Program-made: the position numbers and the translations under genes | Assembly: GCA_030834695.1 (NCBI GenBank) | Contig: JAUQXK010000088.1 | Coordinates: 1 to 64,000 of the forward strand | Direction: 5' to 3' | DNA length: 64,000 nucleotides | Source of the DNA: Desulfobacterales bacterium | GTDB lineage: Bacteria > Desulfobacterota > Desulfobacteria > Desulfobacterales > SpSt-501 | Notes under the pieces: generated by a model | Databases searched by the model: none | What the model was told of the DNA's origin: nothing | Seen by the model: the letters and a program-made list of their open reading frames with translations, nothing else | In this document: piece by piece, positions 25,009 to 32,241 of the stretch | Position numbering within the stretch: position 1 is the stretch's first letter | Layout of the letters: each line of letters begins with the position of its first letter

Positions 25009-25923
25009 TCACACGGAATAGAGCCAATCGGCGAAGGCCGCTTCTTTGCCGGCGGCGATCCGCTGCAGGACGTCCCACAAACGTCGTTGCATGGGGCCGG
25101 GAGCGCCCGGCATTTCCCGATCCTCAACCCGGCGCACGGGAATCACCTTGAAGGGTGTGTTCGCGAAGAATATCTCGTCGGCCTCGAAGAGGAGCTCCGG
25201 CCGCAGGCGGCCCTCGATCGTTTCGATGCCGAGATGACGCGCGACCTGCAGAATGGATCGGCGCGTAATGCTGTCGAGCACCGTTCCCAACGAAGGCGTC
25301 AACAAACGGCCGTCCTTGACGAGGAAGACGGACTCGGTGGCGCCCTCGGCGATGAACCCCTGGCTGTCGAGCAGAATGGCATCCTCCAGCCCGCGCTTCT
25401 GCACATCCAGGCGGGCGATCATCCCGTTCAGGTAATTGGCGGCGGCTTTGGCTTCGATGGGTATCGTCTGGGGGTCCAGCTTGCGCCAGCGCGCGATCCC
25501 CGCGGTGGTTCCTTTTTCGAACGAAAAATCCAGTCCCGCCAGGTCCTGGGACGGATCCATCGCGAAAATGGCCAGATCCAGACGCTTCTGCGGGGGCTGA
25601 ATGTCGAGAGCGACCTGAGGATAATATCCAACCACTTTAATGACGCCCTTCTGGAGCTGGTTGCGCCGAACGGATTCCGCCACCGCCCGGCAAATCGTGT
25701 CGTGGTCCCCGGGCAGCTCCATGTCCAGATATGCGGCCGATTTCTCCAGGCGCGAGATGTGCTCATGCAGCCTGAAAACGGCCGGGCCGGCCGCCGTGGC
25801 GTAAAAACTGATGACCTCGAAGATCGTCGAGCCGCGCGCAAAACTGTGGGACATCATATGCACCGTGGCCTCCGGCCACTTCACGAAGCTGCCATTCACA
25901 TAGACCAACCGCTCATTCAACAT
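25009..25923 (-). CDS. Class IV PLP aminotransferase, IlvE/DAT-like
   Basis: A 304-aa fold-type IV enzyme. The start VNGSFVKWPEATVHMMSHSF and the FEVISFY loop are typical, with catalytic lysine expected in PIEAKAAANYLN and cofactor residues in AILLDSQGFIAEGATESVF. The C-terminal DEIFFANTPFKVIPV matches branched-chain aminotransferases, D-amino acid aminotransferases and aminodeoxychorismate lyases. Branched-chain transamination is the first guess. It lies between meaB and a GNAT gene, all on the minus strand. Confidence 0.88.
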   Translation of the reverse strand: MLNERLVYVNGSFVKWPEATVHMMSHSFARGSTIFEVISFYATAAGPAVFRLHEHISRLEKSAAYLDMELPGDHDTICRAVAESVRRNQLQKGVIKVVGYYPQVALDIQPPQKRLDLAIFAMDPSQDLAGLDFSFEKGTTAGIARWRKLDPQTIPIEAKAAANYLNGMIARLDVQKRGLEDAILLDSQGFIAEGATESVFLVKDGRLLTPSLGTVLDSITRRSILQVARHLGIETIEGRLRPELLFEADEIFFANTPFKVIPVRRVEDREMPGAPGPMQRRLWDVLQRIAAGKEAAFADWLYSV

Positions 25924-25944
25924 CCGTCAACTCTCCTCTCATAG

Positions 25945-26004
25945 GCCGTGATATCTTTTTGCTTTCCGCCTTCCCACTTCCACCTTCCGACTTCAGCCTT
26001 ACTT
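25945..26004. repeat. TTCCACCTTC-type low-complexity intergenic repeat
   Basis: CTTCCCACTTCCACCTTCCG and following units. The reverse complement shares GGAAGGTGGAAGTG with GAAGGTGGAAGTGAG at 29433-29447. It fills the 81-bp gap downstream of the GNAT gene. Confidence 0.4.
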
Positions 26005-26640
26005 CTATGGCGTCATCCCGAACCTCAGCCACTTGAACTGATTCTGGACATCCTTGGATACCCTCTCACCGATCCGCGCCATGAAGATATTTTCCGGCCG
26101 CAGGCAGATGTTCGGTTCATTGGTCTGATATTCCTGGAAACCGAACGGCTCAAAGAGATTGGCCATCATCTGACGGTACTGCTGCGCCGACATGCGGTTG
26201 CCGTCAAGGTCCCAGGTCCAGGAATATCCGACGAAATAGCCGATCTTCTCCTCGATCAACGGGTGGACCATCATCATCTGGATGATGCCCTTGGCGATTT
26301 TCCGCGAGCGCCACTGCCGGCTCACCTCGATCGCGTTCACTTCCATCATCACCTGCGGATGCAGTCCGGCCCAGCGCTCTTCCGGATCCGGGTAGGCCAG
26401 CACGCCGAACCCGACGATGTGCGTCGAGTCGGCGATGGCCAACACCACGCTCGTATCCGGTTGCTCGGCCTTGCGTTCCAGGCTTTCACGTTTGGTGTAA
26501 AGCGACCGATAATGGGCGTGCGTTCCGAACTGGCGGTCGAAACCGAGCTTGCGAATATCCTCCGGTTGGCAGAAGGAGCGGATCCGCAACTCGCCGAGAG
26601 TCGTTGAAAGAAAGATTTCGTTCTGCACGTAACGTCCCAT
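26005..26640 (-). CDS. GNAT-fold acetyltransferase, AcuA-like
   Basis: A 211-aa protein with GNAT-like order. The central acetyl-CoA binding strand-helix is EVNAIEVSRQWRSRKIAKGI (residues ~113-132), preceded by VGFGVLAYPDPEERW. Its size and the sequence around the acetyl-CoA site recall AcuA, the protein that acetylates acetyl-CoA synthetase in Bacillus. It is 10 bp downstream of a second GNAT gene, transcribed away from the bamA cluster, which carries several acyl-CoA synthetases. Lysine acetylation control of those synthetases is a reasonable but unproven role. The AcuA label is tentative. Confidence 0.72.
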   Translation of the reverse strand: MGRYVQNEIFLSTTLGELRIRSFCQPEDIRKLGFDRQFGTHAHYRSLYTKRESLERKAEQPDTSVVLAIADSTHIVGFGVLAYPDPEERWAGLHPQVMMEVNAIEVSRQWRSRKIAKGIIQMMMVHPLIEEKIGYFVGYSWTWDLDGNRMSAQQYRQMMANLFEPFGFQEYQTNEPNICLRPENIFMARIGERVSKDVQNQFKWLRFGMTP

Positions 26641-26650
26641 GGCCGCCAGC

Positions 26651-27199
26651 TCAGAAATCGCCCCAGTCCTTGTGAAGCCGCTTGGTCATAATCAACAGGT
26701 CGTGCAGCTGGCCCAGGGGATCGATGATAAAATCCTCGAGCACCGCTTTCTTAAAAAAGTCGAGCTTGTAAGCCGCCTCGATCGCCGCATCCTCGATCCC
26801 GACCACGAAATCGGCCCGCAGCTCGCGCAATCCCTTTTCCATGGAGAGATGAATAAGATCCAGCAGCATCCAACTCCCCAAGCGTTTTTGGCGAAACTCC
26901 GGCAGTACGATGATCCGCAGGCGGCCCTGGTGGTGGTAACAACCGTATGCGTGGGTGTGCAGGCGGGCATGGGCGGCGATTTGACCGCTGCATTCGGCAA
27001 CGATGGAATAAACATCGTCTTTGCCCTGGACCCAACCGCGGATCACCGCCGGGTCCATGACATTGAACCGCATAAACCAGCGATCCTCCTCCGACACCTG
27101 GCCGTAGAAATCGCGCAGCGCCTGTTCATCCTGTTCCGTCAGCGGACGGATGACCACCTCGGTGCAATTCTTGAGCACGAGCTCCTTGGGGTATCTCAC
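26651..27199 (-). CDS. GNAT family N-acetyltransferase
   Basis: A 182-aa protein. The start VVIRPLTEQDEQALRDFYGQ is typical of protein acetyltransferases related to Pat/PatZ C-terminal domains, and LRIIVLPEFRQKRLGSWMLL carries the acetyl-CoA pyrophosphate loop (QKRLG). It is divergently transcribed from bamA (322-bp shared upstream region) and lies immediately upstream of the AcuA-like gene. Two unrelated-looking GNATs at the head of an aromatic catabolic cluster suggest post-translational control of CoA ligases. Confidence 0.85.
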   Translation of the reverse strand: MRYPKELVLKNCTEVVIRPLTEQDEQALRDFYGQVSEEDRWFMRFNVMDPAVIRGWVQGKDDVYSIVAECSGQIAAHARLHTHAYGCYHHQGRLRIIVLPEFRQKRLGSWMLLDLIHLSMEKGLRELRADFVVGIEDAAIEAAYKLDFFKKAVLEDFIIDPLGQLHDLLIMTKRLHKDWGDF

Positions 27200-27400
27200 C
27201 GTAGGAATCCTCCTTCTCTGCCGTTACGCGGATTATGATAAAACGTTTTTGCTGCAAACCCCGAGAGTTGGGGCTCAACTAACCACGAGCGCCCATACCT
27301 GTCAAGCGCATTCCGGCAGCCTCGCCTTTGGCTGCGACAGCTTTCATCAGGCGACTTGGCAGTCCTCACGAAAGACGATAAATCGTCCACGTTTTTTTTC

Positions 27401-27430
27401 TTGACTAAGCGCCGATGTAGCTAATATATA
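27401..27430 (+). promoter_or_regulatory. Candidate sigma-70 promoter of bamA operon
   Basis: TTGACT-N18-TATATA; four or more consensus positions in each hexamer. The expected transcription start near 27437 gives an ~85-nt leader. Confidence 0.6.
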
Positions 27431-27479
27431 GCTATATAATTGAAATTCGGGTTTTTCAAGGAGGTTCAGAAATCATAGA

Positions 27480-27504
27480 CCTATTTAAGCATAATGATAA
27501 TAGG
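27480..27504. promoter_or_regulatory. Inverted repeat CCTATT-N13-AATAGG before bamA
   Basis: Six-bp perfect arms 18 bp upstream of the bamA start codon, between the candidate promoter and the ribosome binding site. Position would allow a repressor to block transcription. Arms partly resemble the TCCTA/TAGGA sites near tetR but the spacing differs. Confidence 0.4.
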
Positions 27505-27521
27505 GGTAAAAGGAGGTTAAC

Positions 27522-28655
27522 ATGTCGGATCTAAGTTGGCTGCCAAGAGAATCAGGTCTTAAAAACCATTTTTTATGGGGTGACGAGCATTTCTCGGACA
27601 AAAGCCCCGGAGTCATTTACGAAAAGAAACCCATCCTCGACCCGCAGGGTAATCCGGTCAAAGACCTCTATTCCGCCTGGATCGTTCTGAATAACCCGAG
27701 CCAATACAACTCGTACACCACCGAAATGGTCAAGGGCGTGATCGCCGGCTTCCAGCGCGCTTCGGCCGACCCTTCCGTGGTGGCGGCGGTTTTCACAGCG
27801 ATGGGGGACAAGGCGTTCTGCACCGGCGGCAACACCAAGGAGTATGCCGAATACTATTCCGGCCGCCCCAACGAATACGGCCAATACATGGACCTCTTCA
27901 ACGGCATGGTGGACGGCATCCTGGGCTGCAAGAAGCCGACCATCTGTCGCGTGAACGGTATGCGCATCGCCGGCGGCCAGGAAATCGGCATGGCCTGCGA
28001 CACGACGCTGTCGAGCGACCTGGCCATTTTCGGCCAGGCCGGCCCCCGGCACGGGTCCGCGCCCGACGGCGGCAGTTCGGACTTCCTGCCCTGGATGCTT
28101 CCCGCCGAACTGGCCATGTGGAACTGCGTATCCTGCGAGATGTGGAGCGCTTATAAAATGCAACGACTGGGGCTCATCTCCAAGTGCGTCCCGGTCATCC
28201 GCGAGAGCGGCCAGTGGCTCCGCAACCCGGCCATCGTCACCGACGCCTACGTGGCCGACGGCGAGATCGTCTACGGCGAATTCAAGACCGGCGACGAAGC
28301 CAAGAAGGCCAGAGAACTCGTCCAAAAGGCCAAGACGGATTTTTCCCAGCTGGACGCGGAAGTCAACAAAATCCTCTGGACCTACACCAACCTGTTCCCC
28401 GGCTGCCTGATCAAGAGCGTGGAAGGGATCCGCCTCAAGAAGAAATTCTTCTGGGACCAGGCCAAGGTCATCAACCGCCACTGGCTCGCCGCCAACATGA
28501 ACTGCGAGGCCTACCTGGGCTTCAACGCCTTCAACACGAAAAAAATCACCGGCAGGGACGTAGTGGATTTCATCGAGTACCGCCGGCGCCAGGCCCGCGG
28601 CGACGCGTTTGACGCGGAGTTCATGGCCGCGGTGCTGGCCAAACCCCAAAAATAG
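27522..28655 (+). CDS. bamA: 6-oxocyclohex-1-ene-1-carbonyl-CoA hydrolase (ring-opening)
   Basis: A 377-aa crotonase-superfamily protein with features specific to BamA/Oah. These are the long N-terminus (LPRESGLKNHFLWGDEHFSD), SAWIVLNNPSQYNSYTTEMV, FCTGGNTKEYAEYYSGRPNEY, NGMRIAGGQEIGMACDTTLS, QAGPRHGSAPDGGSSDFLPW and the C-terminal NRHWLAANMNCEAYLGF. The enzyme hydrates and hydrolytically opens the alicyclic ring to give 3-hydroxypimeloyl-CoA, the marker step of anaerobic benzoyl-CoA degradation in obligate anaerobes and facultative denitrifiers. It is the first gene of the long plus-strand cluster, preceded by a promoter and a good ribosome binding site, with SDR and thiolase genes following. 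Confidence 0.96.
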   Translation: MSDLSWLPRESGLKNHFLWGDEHFSDKSPGVIYEKKPILDPQGNPVKDLYSAWIVLNNPSQYNSYTTEMVKGVIAGFQRASADPSVVAAVFTAMGDKAFCTGGNTKEYAEYYSGRPNEYGQYMDLFNGMVDGILGCKKPTICRVNGMRIAGGQEIGMACDTTLSSDLAIFGQAGPRHGSAPDGGSSDFLPWMLPAELAMWNCVSCEMWSAYKMQRLGLISKCVPVIRESGQWLRNPAIVTDAYVADGEIVYGEFKTGDEAKKARELVQKAKTDFSQLDAEVNKILWTYTNLFPGCLIKSVEGIRLKKKFFWDQAKVINRHWLAANMNCEAYLGFNAFNTKKITGRDVVDFIEYRRRQARGDAFDAEFMAAVLAKPQK

Positions 28656-28663
28656 GAGGACGC

Positions 28664-29413
28664 ATGCTCCTGGATGGAAAAAATGCACTCGTGACCGGCG
28701 GCTCCCAGGGCATCGGCGCCGCCATTTCCCTTGATCTGGCCCGGGAGGGCGCCAACATCTGCCTGACCTACCGCAAGCATGAGGCCGAGGCCAGAGAGTA
28801 TGAGCAGCAGATCCGGGCCATGGGCCGCAAGGCCCTGGCCCTGCAGTGCGACATCGCCTCGTTCAAGGACGCGGAACGGGTGGTGCAGGCTGCCGCAAAG
28901 GAGTTCGGAAGCATCCAGGTCCTGGTCAACAACGCGGGCATGAACTGGGACGGAGTGAGTTGGAAGATGAGCGAAGAGCAATGGGACCGCGTGCTGGAAG
29001 TCAACTTGAAGGGGTACTTCAACTTCACCCGCCACACGGCGCCGCTGCTCAAGGATCAGAAGTACGGACGGATCATCAACATCACCTCCATCAACGGCCT
29101 GCGCGGCAAATTCGGCCAAACCAACTATTCGGCTTCCAAGGCCGGCATCGTCGGCTTCACCAAGGCGCTCGCCAAAGAACTGGGCGCTTTCGGCGTCACC
29201 GTCAACGCCGTGGCCCCTGGGCTGATCGAAACGGCGATGCTCAAGGAATCGGACGCGCGCGACAAGATCATCGATCTGGCCATGGGGGAAAGCGCCCTGA
29301 AGCGCGTGGGGCAGCCGGAAGACCTGGCGTACCTGGTTTCCTTCCTGGCCTCCGACCGCGCCCGGCACATCACCGGCGAAGTGATCAAGGTGGATGGCGG
29401 GCAGTACATTTAG
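28664..29413 (+). CDS. FabG-like SDR, probable 3-hydroxyacyl-CoA dehydrogenase
   Basis: A 249-aa classical SDR. It has TGGSQGIGAAIS (NAD(P) motif, residues 11-22), NNAGMNW, the Ser in NITSING and the catalytic YSASK (FGQTNYSASKAGIVG), ending in KVDGGQYI. It starts 8 bp after bamA. In this position an oxidation of 3-hydroxypimeloyl-CoA to 3-oxopimeloyl-CoA would fit, feeding the following thiolase/DUF35 pair. SDRs BbsC/BbsD play an analogous role in the benzylsuccinate pathway. A biosynthetic 3-oxoacyl-ACP reductase cannot be excluded by sequence. Confidence 0.88.
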   Translation: MLLDGKNALVTGGSQGIGAAISLDLAREGANICLTYRKHEAEAREYEQQIRAMGRKALALQCDIASFKDAERVVQAAAKEFGSIQVLVNNAGMNWDGVSWKMSEEQWDRVLEVNLKGYFNFTRHTAPLLKDQKYGRIINITSINGLRGKFGQTNYSASKAGIVGFTKALAKELGAFGVTVNAVAPGLIETAMLKESDARDKIIDLAMGESALKRVGQPEDLAYLVSFLASDRARHITGEVIKVDGGQYI

Positions 29414-29504
29414 AAGTTTGAGGTGTGAAGGCCGAAGGTGGAAGTGAGCATTGGGATCTAACCATCTGAATATTTGAACTCCTAACTGCCATCCGGAGAA
29501 CATC
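29414..29504. repeat. Short intergenic repeat with GAAGGTGGAAGTG units
   Basis: AAGTTTGAGGTGTGAAGG-like units resemble the reverse complement of 25961-26004. A weak ribosome binding site (CGGAG) precedes ATG 29505. Confidence 0.35.
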
Positions 29505-30671
29505 ATGTCACGTGTCGCCATCATCGGTGTGGGTCAAAGCGAGTTCGTGCGGGCTTATCCCGGCTCGGTCCGTGAGCTGGCATTCGAAGGCTTCAAGGAT
29601 GCCATGCGCGATGCCCGCTTGACCGCCAAAGATATTCAGGCCTCGATCATCTGCTCGGCGCCCGAATACGACAAACAGCGCTCGCCGGCGGGCGTGTTCG
29701 CCGAGTACCTCGGATTGAATCCCCAGCCGACCTTTTACGTTGAAAGCCTTTGCTCATCGAGCAGCATGGGACTGCGTCTGGCCTATTCCCTGGTAAAATC
29801 AGGGCTGCACGAGGTGGTCGCGGTGATCGGATTCCAGAAGATGTCGGAAATCTCCTCCGCCGAGTCCCAGGAACGTATGGGCCGCGGCGCCGACATCCAG
29901 TGGGAAAGCCCCTTCGGCACCATGATGCCGGCCTACTACGCCATGTATGCCCGCGCGCACATGGCGGCCTACGGGACCACGCTGGAGGACCTCGCGCTCA
30001 TCCGGGTCAAGGCATCCACGTACGGACCGCTCAACGACAAGGCGGTTTATCGCAAGCCGGTTACGCTTGAAAATCTCAGCAACCCGGAGGACCGCATGGC
30101 CGGCCCGGTGGCCAGCCCGCTGCGCGTGGGGGATTGCTGCGCCAATGCCGACGGCAGCTCCTGCGTCATCGTCGCCAGCGAAGCAAAGGCCAAGACCTTC
30201 TGCCAAAAGCCGGTGTGGATCCTGGGCCTGGGAGCGGCCACCACCAGCGTCAACCTGGCCGGCCGCGATCTTTTCACCGGCCTCACGGTTGCGCGCGAAG
30301 CCTCCCGCCAGGCGTATCAGATGGCCGGGGTCGGCCCCCGGGACATCGACGTGGCCGAAGTCCACGACTGCTTCACCATCGCCGAGATGATGGCCTATGA
30401 GGACCTCGGCTTCGCCAAACCCGGCGAGGGCCGGGATTTGATCCGCAGCCGGGCGACGTACAAGGACGGATCCATTCCGGTGAATGTGGACGGAGGGCTC
30501 CTGTCCAAGGGGCATCCGATCGGCGCCACCGGCGGCAGCCAGATCCGCACCATCGTGCTTCAGTTGCGCGCAGAGGCCGGCGCCATACAGGTCAAGGACC
30601 CGGAAATCGGCCTGGTGCACAATATCGGCGGTGTCGGTCTGTACGGCAACGTCAGCATCTTCGGACGCTGA
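29505..30671 (+). CDS. SCPx-type thiolase, probable 3-oxoacyl-CoA thiolase
   Basis: A 388-aa lipid-transfer/SCPx class thiolase. The active-site Cys is in VESLCSSSSMGLRLAYSL (near residue 83), with EVHDCFTIAEMMAYEDLG and GGLLSKGHPIGATGGSQ. This class typically needs a small DUF35 partner, and one is encoded 41 bp downstream. BbsB, the benzoylsuccinyl-CoA thiolase, is of this type. Here cleavage of 3-oxopimeloyl-CoA with CoA to glutaryl-CoA and acetyl-CoA is the likely job, following the upstream SDR. Confidence 0.9.
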   Translation: MSRVAIIGVGQSEFVRAYPGSVRELAFEGFKDAMRDARLTAKDIQASIICSAPEYDKQRSPAGVFAEYLGLNPQPTFYVESLCSSSSMGLRLAYSLVKSGLHEVVAVIGFQKMSEISSAESQERMGRGADIQWESPFGTMMPAYYAMYARAHMAAYGTTLEDLALIRVKASTYGPLNDKAVYRKPVTLENLSNPEDRMAGPVASPLRVGDCCANADGSSCVIVASEAKAKTFCQKPVWILGLGAATTSVNLAGRDLFTGLTVAREASRQAYQMAGVGPRDIDVAEVHDCFTIAEMMAYEDLGFAKPGEGRDLIRSRATYKDGSIPVNVDGGLLSKGHPIGATGGSQIRTIVLQLRAEAGAIQVKDPEIGLVHNIGGVGLYGNVSIFGR

Positions 30672-30712
30672 GGCGCCGGCCCTACTCCCCCTAGCGGATA
30701 AGGAGACTCTTC

Positions 30713-31147
30713 ATGGCGGAAAAAGCGAAAAGCGATGAGCGCTTCAAAAAATTCGGTACGGTCAGCTTCACATCCCTGACCAAAACCAACGACTTCGTCG
30801 ATTTTCTCGAAAAAGGCCAGATCGCCGGCACCCGCTGCAAAGACTGCGGCAGGATTTTTTTCCCGCCGCGCGCGGATTGCTTTCAATGCCTGGACAGCCA
30901 CATGGAGTGGTACGAGGTCACCGGCAACGGCAAACTGGTTTCCTTCAGCAAGCTGGAATACGGGCCGGCGGGCTTCCAGGCGGATGTCCCCTACTGCATC
31001 GCGCTGCTCGACTACGGACCGTTCAAGGTCTTCGGCCGCATCGGAAAGGAGGTGCCGGAAGCGGACATCGCCGTCGGCATGCCGATGAAGACGATCGCAA
31101 ACCGGCTGCCCAACGGCCAGTTGAATTACGTGTTTGTGAAAGCATGA
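30713..31147 (+). CDS. DUF35 Zn-ribbon/OB-fold protein, thiolase partner
   Basis: A 144-aa protein. The rubredoxin-like zinc ribbon is at ~41-60 (GTRCKDCGRIFFPPRADCFQC, two CxxC pairs). An OB-fold follows (GNGKLVSFSKLEYGP, FGRIGKEVPEADIAVGM). Such DUF35 proteins bind the acyl-CoA and form a heterotetramer with SCPx-type thiolases; BbsA is the counterpart in the toluene pathway. Its stop codon lies within the left arm of a perfect 19-bp hairpin (31143-31182). Confidence 0.92.
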   Translation: MAEKAKSDERFKKFGTVSFTSLTKTNDFVDFLEKGQIAGTRCKDCGRIFFPPRADCFQCLDSHMEWYEVTGNGKLVSFSKLEYGPAGFQADVPYCIALLDYGPFKVFGRIGKEVPEADIAVGMPMKTIANRLPNGQLNYVFVKA

Positions 31148-31182
31148 ATTTTGGGGTTCGGGGCCGAACCCCAAAATTCATG
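31143..31182. repeat. Perfect 19-bp inverted repeat over the DUF35 stop codon
   Basis: Arms 31143-31161 (CATGAATTTTGGGGTTCGG) and 31164-31182 pair perfectly with a 2-nt centre. No U-tract follows, so it is not a standard terminator. In RNA it would be a very stable stem between the DUF35 and bamR genes. Confidence 0.9.
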
Positions 31183-31206
31183 GGCAAACAGAAAAGGAAG
31201 GCTATC

Positions 31207-31977
31207 ATGACCGATTTCAAATTCATCAAAATCGACTCGTCCGGGGGCGTCGCGCGCATTGCCTTCGCGCGGCCCAAACACAATGTCCTGAATATCGAGA
31301 TGATGAGGGAGCTGATCGCCGGGCTCGAAAACCTGCAAGCCGACCGGGATCTCAAGTGCGTGGTTATCTCCGGCGAGGGCCCCAGCTGGTGCGCGGGCGT
31401 GGAGGTCGCCGACCACAAGCCCGACCAGGTCGACGCCATGATTGCCACCTTCAACCGCATGCTCGAGCTGATCGAAGGCCAGGAGGTGCCCACCATCGCC
31501 GCAGTGCACGGGGCCTGCCTCGGCGGCGGCATGGAAGCCGCCATCGCCTGCGACATGGTCGTAGCCGGAAAAAGCGCCGTCTTCGGACAGCCCGAAATCA
31601 AGCTGGGCTTCTTCCCGCCCTATGCCGCCATCCGCCTGCCGCCGCTCGTCGGGCCGGGCAAGGCCATCGAAATCTGCACCACCGGCAAACGTTACATGGC
31701 CGAAGACGCGAAGGACATGGGATTCATCGCCACCTGCGTCGAGGACGCCCGGCTGGCCGAAACCGTGGAAGGCCTGGTCAGGGAAATCCAGTACAGCAGT
31801 TCGCTCATCATCCGCCTGAACAAGCGTGCGGTCAAACAGCACCTGGGGCTGCCCTTCCCAGCGGCGCTCAAGGGCGTGTCCGATCTCTTTCTGAACACCC
31901 TGATGAAAACCGCAGACACGCTCGAGGGCATCGCCAGCTTCGAGGAAAAGCGCAAACCGGTCTGGAAGAACAAGTGA
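31207..31977 (+). CDS. bamR: Cyclohexa-1,5-diene-1-carbonyl-CoA hydratase
   Basis: A 256-aa crotonase-fold protein starting at ATG 31207 after GGAAGG. Motifs shared with BamR/Dch are ARPKHNVLNIEMMRELIAGL, the GPSWCAGVEVADHKPDQV loop, GACLGGGMEAAIACDMVVAG and FGQPEIKLGFFPPYAA with the two oxyanion-hole segments. It hydrates the diene made by benzoyl-CoA reductase to 6-hydroxycyclohex-1-ene-1-carbonyl-CoA, the substrate of BamQ. It is separated from the previous gene by the 40-bp hairpin and followed by two repeat elements, so expression may differ from its neighbours. Confidence 0.88.
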   Translation: MTDFKFIKIDSSGGVARIAFARPKHNVLNIEMMRELIAGLENLQADRDLKCVVISGEGPSWCAGVEVADHKPDQVDAMIATFNRMLELIEGQEVPTIAAVHGACLGGGMEAAIACDMVVAGKSAVFGQPEIKLGFFPPYAAIRLPPLVGPGKAIEICTTGKRYMAEDAKDMGFIATCVEDARLAETVEGLVREIQYSSSLIIRLNKRAVKQHLGLPFPAALKGVSDLFLNTLMKTADTLEGIASFEEKRKPVWKNK

Positions 31978-31980
31978 TCG

Positions 31981-32085
31981 GCAAGCCATGGCGCGCGGCG
32001 CCACTTTATCGGCAAGAACGTTTTTTTGGCGGGAGAGGCTTTCAGCCTCGATCGCCGCGGCTGGAAAGCCGCTCCCACAGAAAAT
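31981..32085. repeat. REP/BIME-like element, family D (copy 2)
   Basis: The reverse complement of 7563-7668 over ~105 bp. It contains CGGGAGAGGCTTTCAGCC and GGCTGGAAAGCCGCTCCCAC stems, preceded by GCGCCACTTTATCGGCAAGA. It starts three bases after the bamR stop codon. Confidence 0.8.
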
Positions 32086-32109
32086 GACCCAACTTACTTG
32101 GAAGAAATG

Positions 32110-32224
32110 CGATACCCGATACGGGATACGGGATGCTGGATAAAAAAGACAAAATAAAAAGTGAACCATCCGCTGCACCATCGAGCATCCCGCATCCCGT
32201 ATCGCGCACCCATTATCGAGTATC
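32110..32224. repeat. Intergenic palindromic repeat, family B (copy 2)
   Basis: CGATACCCGATACGGGATAC / GCATCCCGCATCCCGTATCG with a central A-rich tract. It shares GCTGGATAAAAAAGACAAAA with the copy at 1511-1610. It is placed between family D copy 2 and the ribosome binding site of the next gene. Confidence 0.7.
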
Positions 32225-32241
32225 TTTTTAAGGAGGAATAG

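Larger units (their letters stand above)
27200..27521. promoter_or_regulatory. Divergent regulatory region, GNAT pair / bamA operon
   Basis: The 322-bp gap is AT-rich near bamA. A plausible sigma-70 promoter for bamA has TTGACT (27401-27406), an 18-bp spacer and TATATA (27425-27430). The -10 region is embedded in TAGCTA-atata-TAGCTA. A further inverted repeat is at 27480-27504, and AGGAGG precedes ATG 27522. Nothing clear was seen for the minus-strand promoter. Confidence 0.6.

Noticed and set aside
27522-28655. BamA-position gene as an ordinary enoyl-CoA hydratase
   Set aside because: The 377-aa length, extended N-terminus and BamA-specific segments are incompatible with a ~260-aa crotonase.
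31143-31182. Intrinsic terminator after the DUF35 gene
   Set aside because: The stem is perfect but no T-tract follows, and the next genes continue in the same direction.
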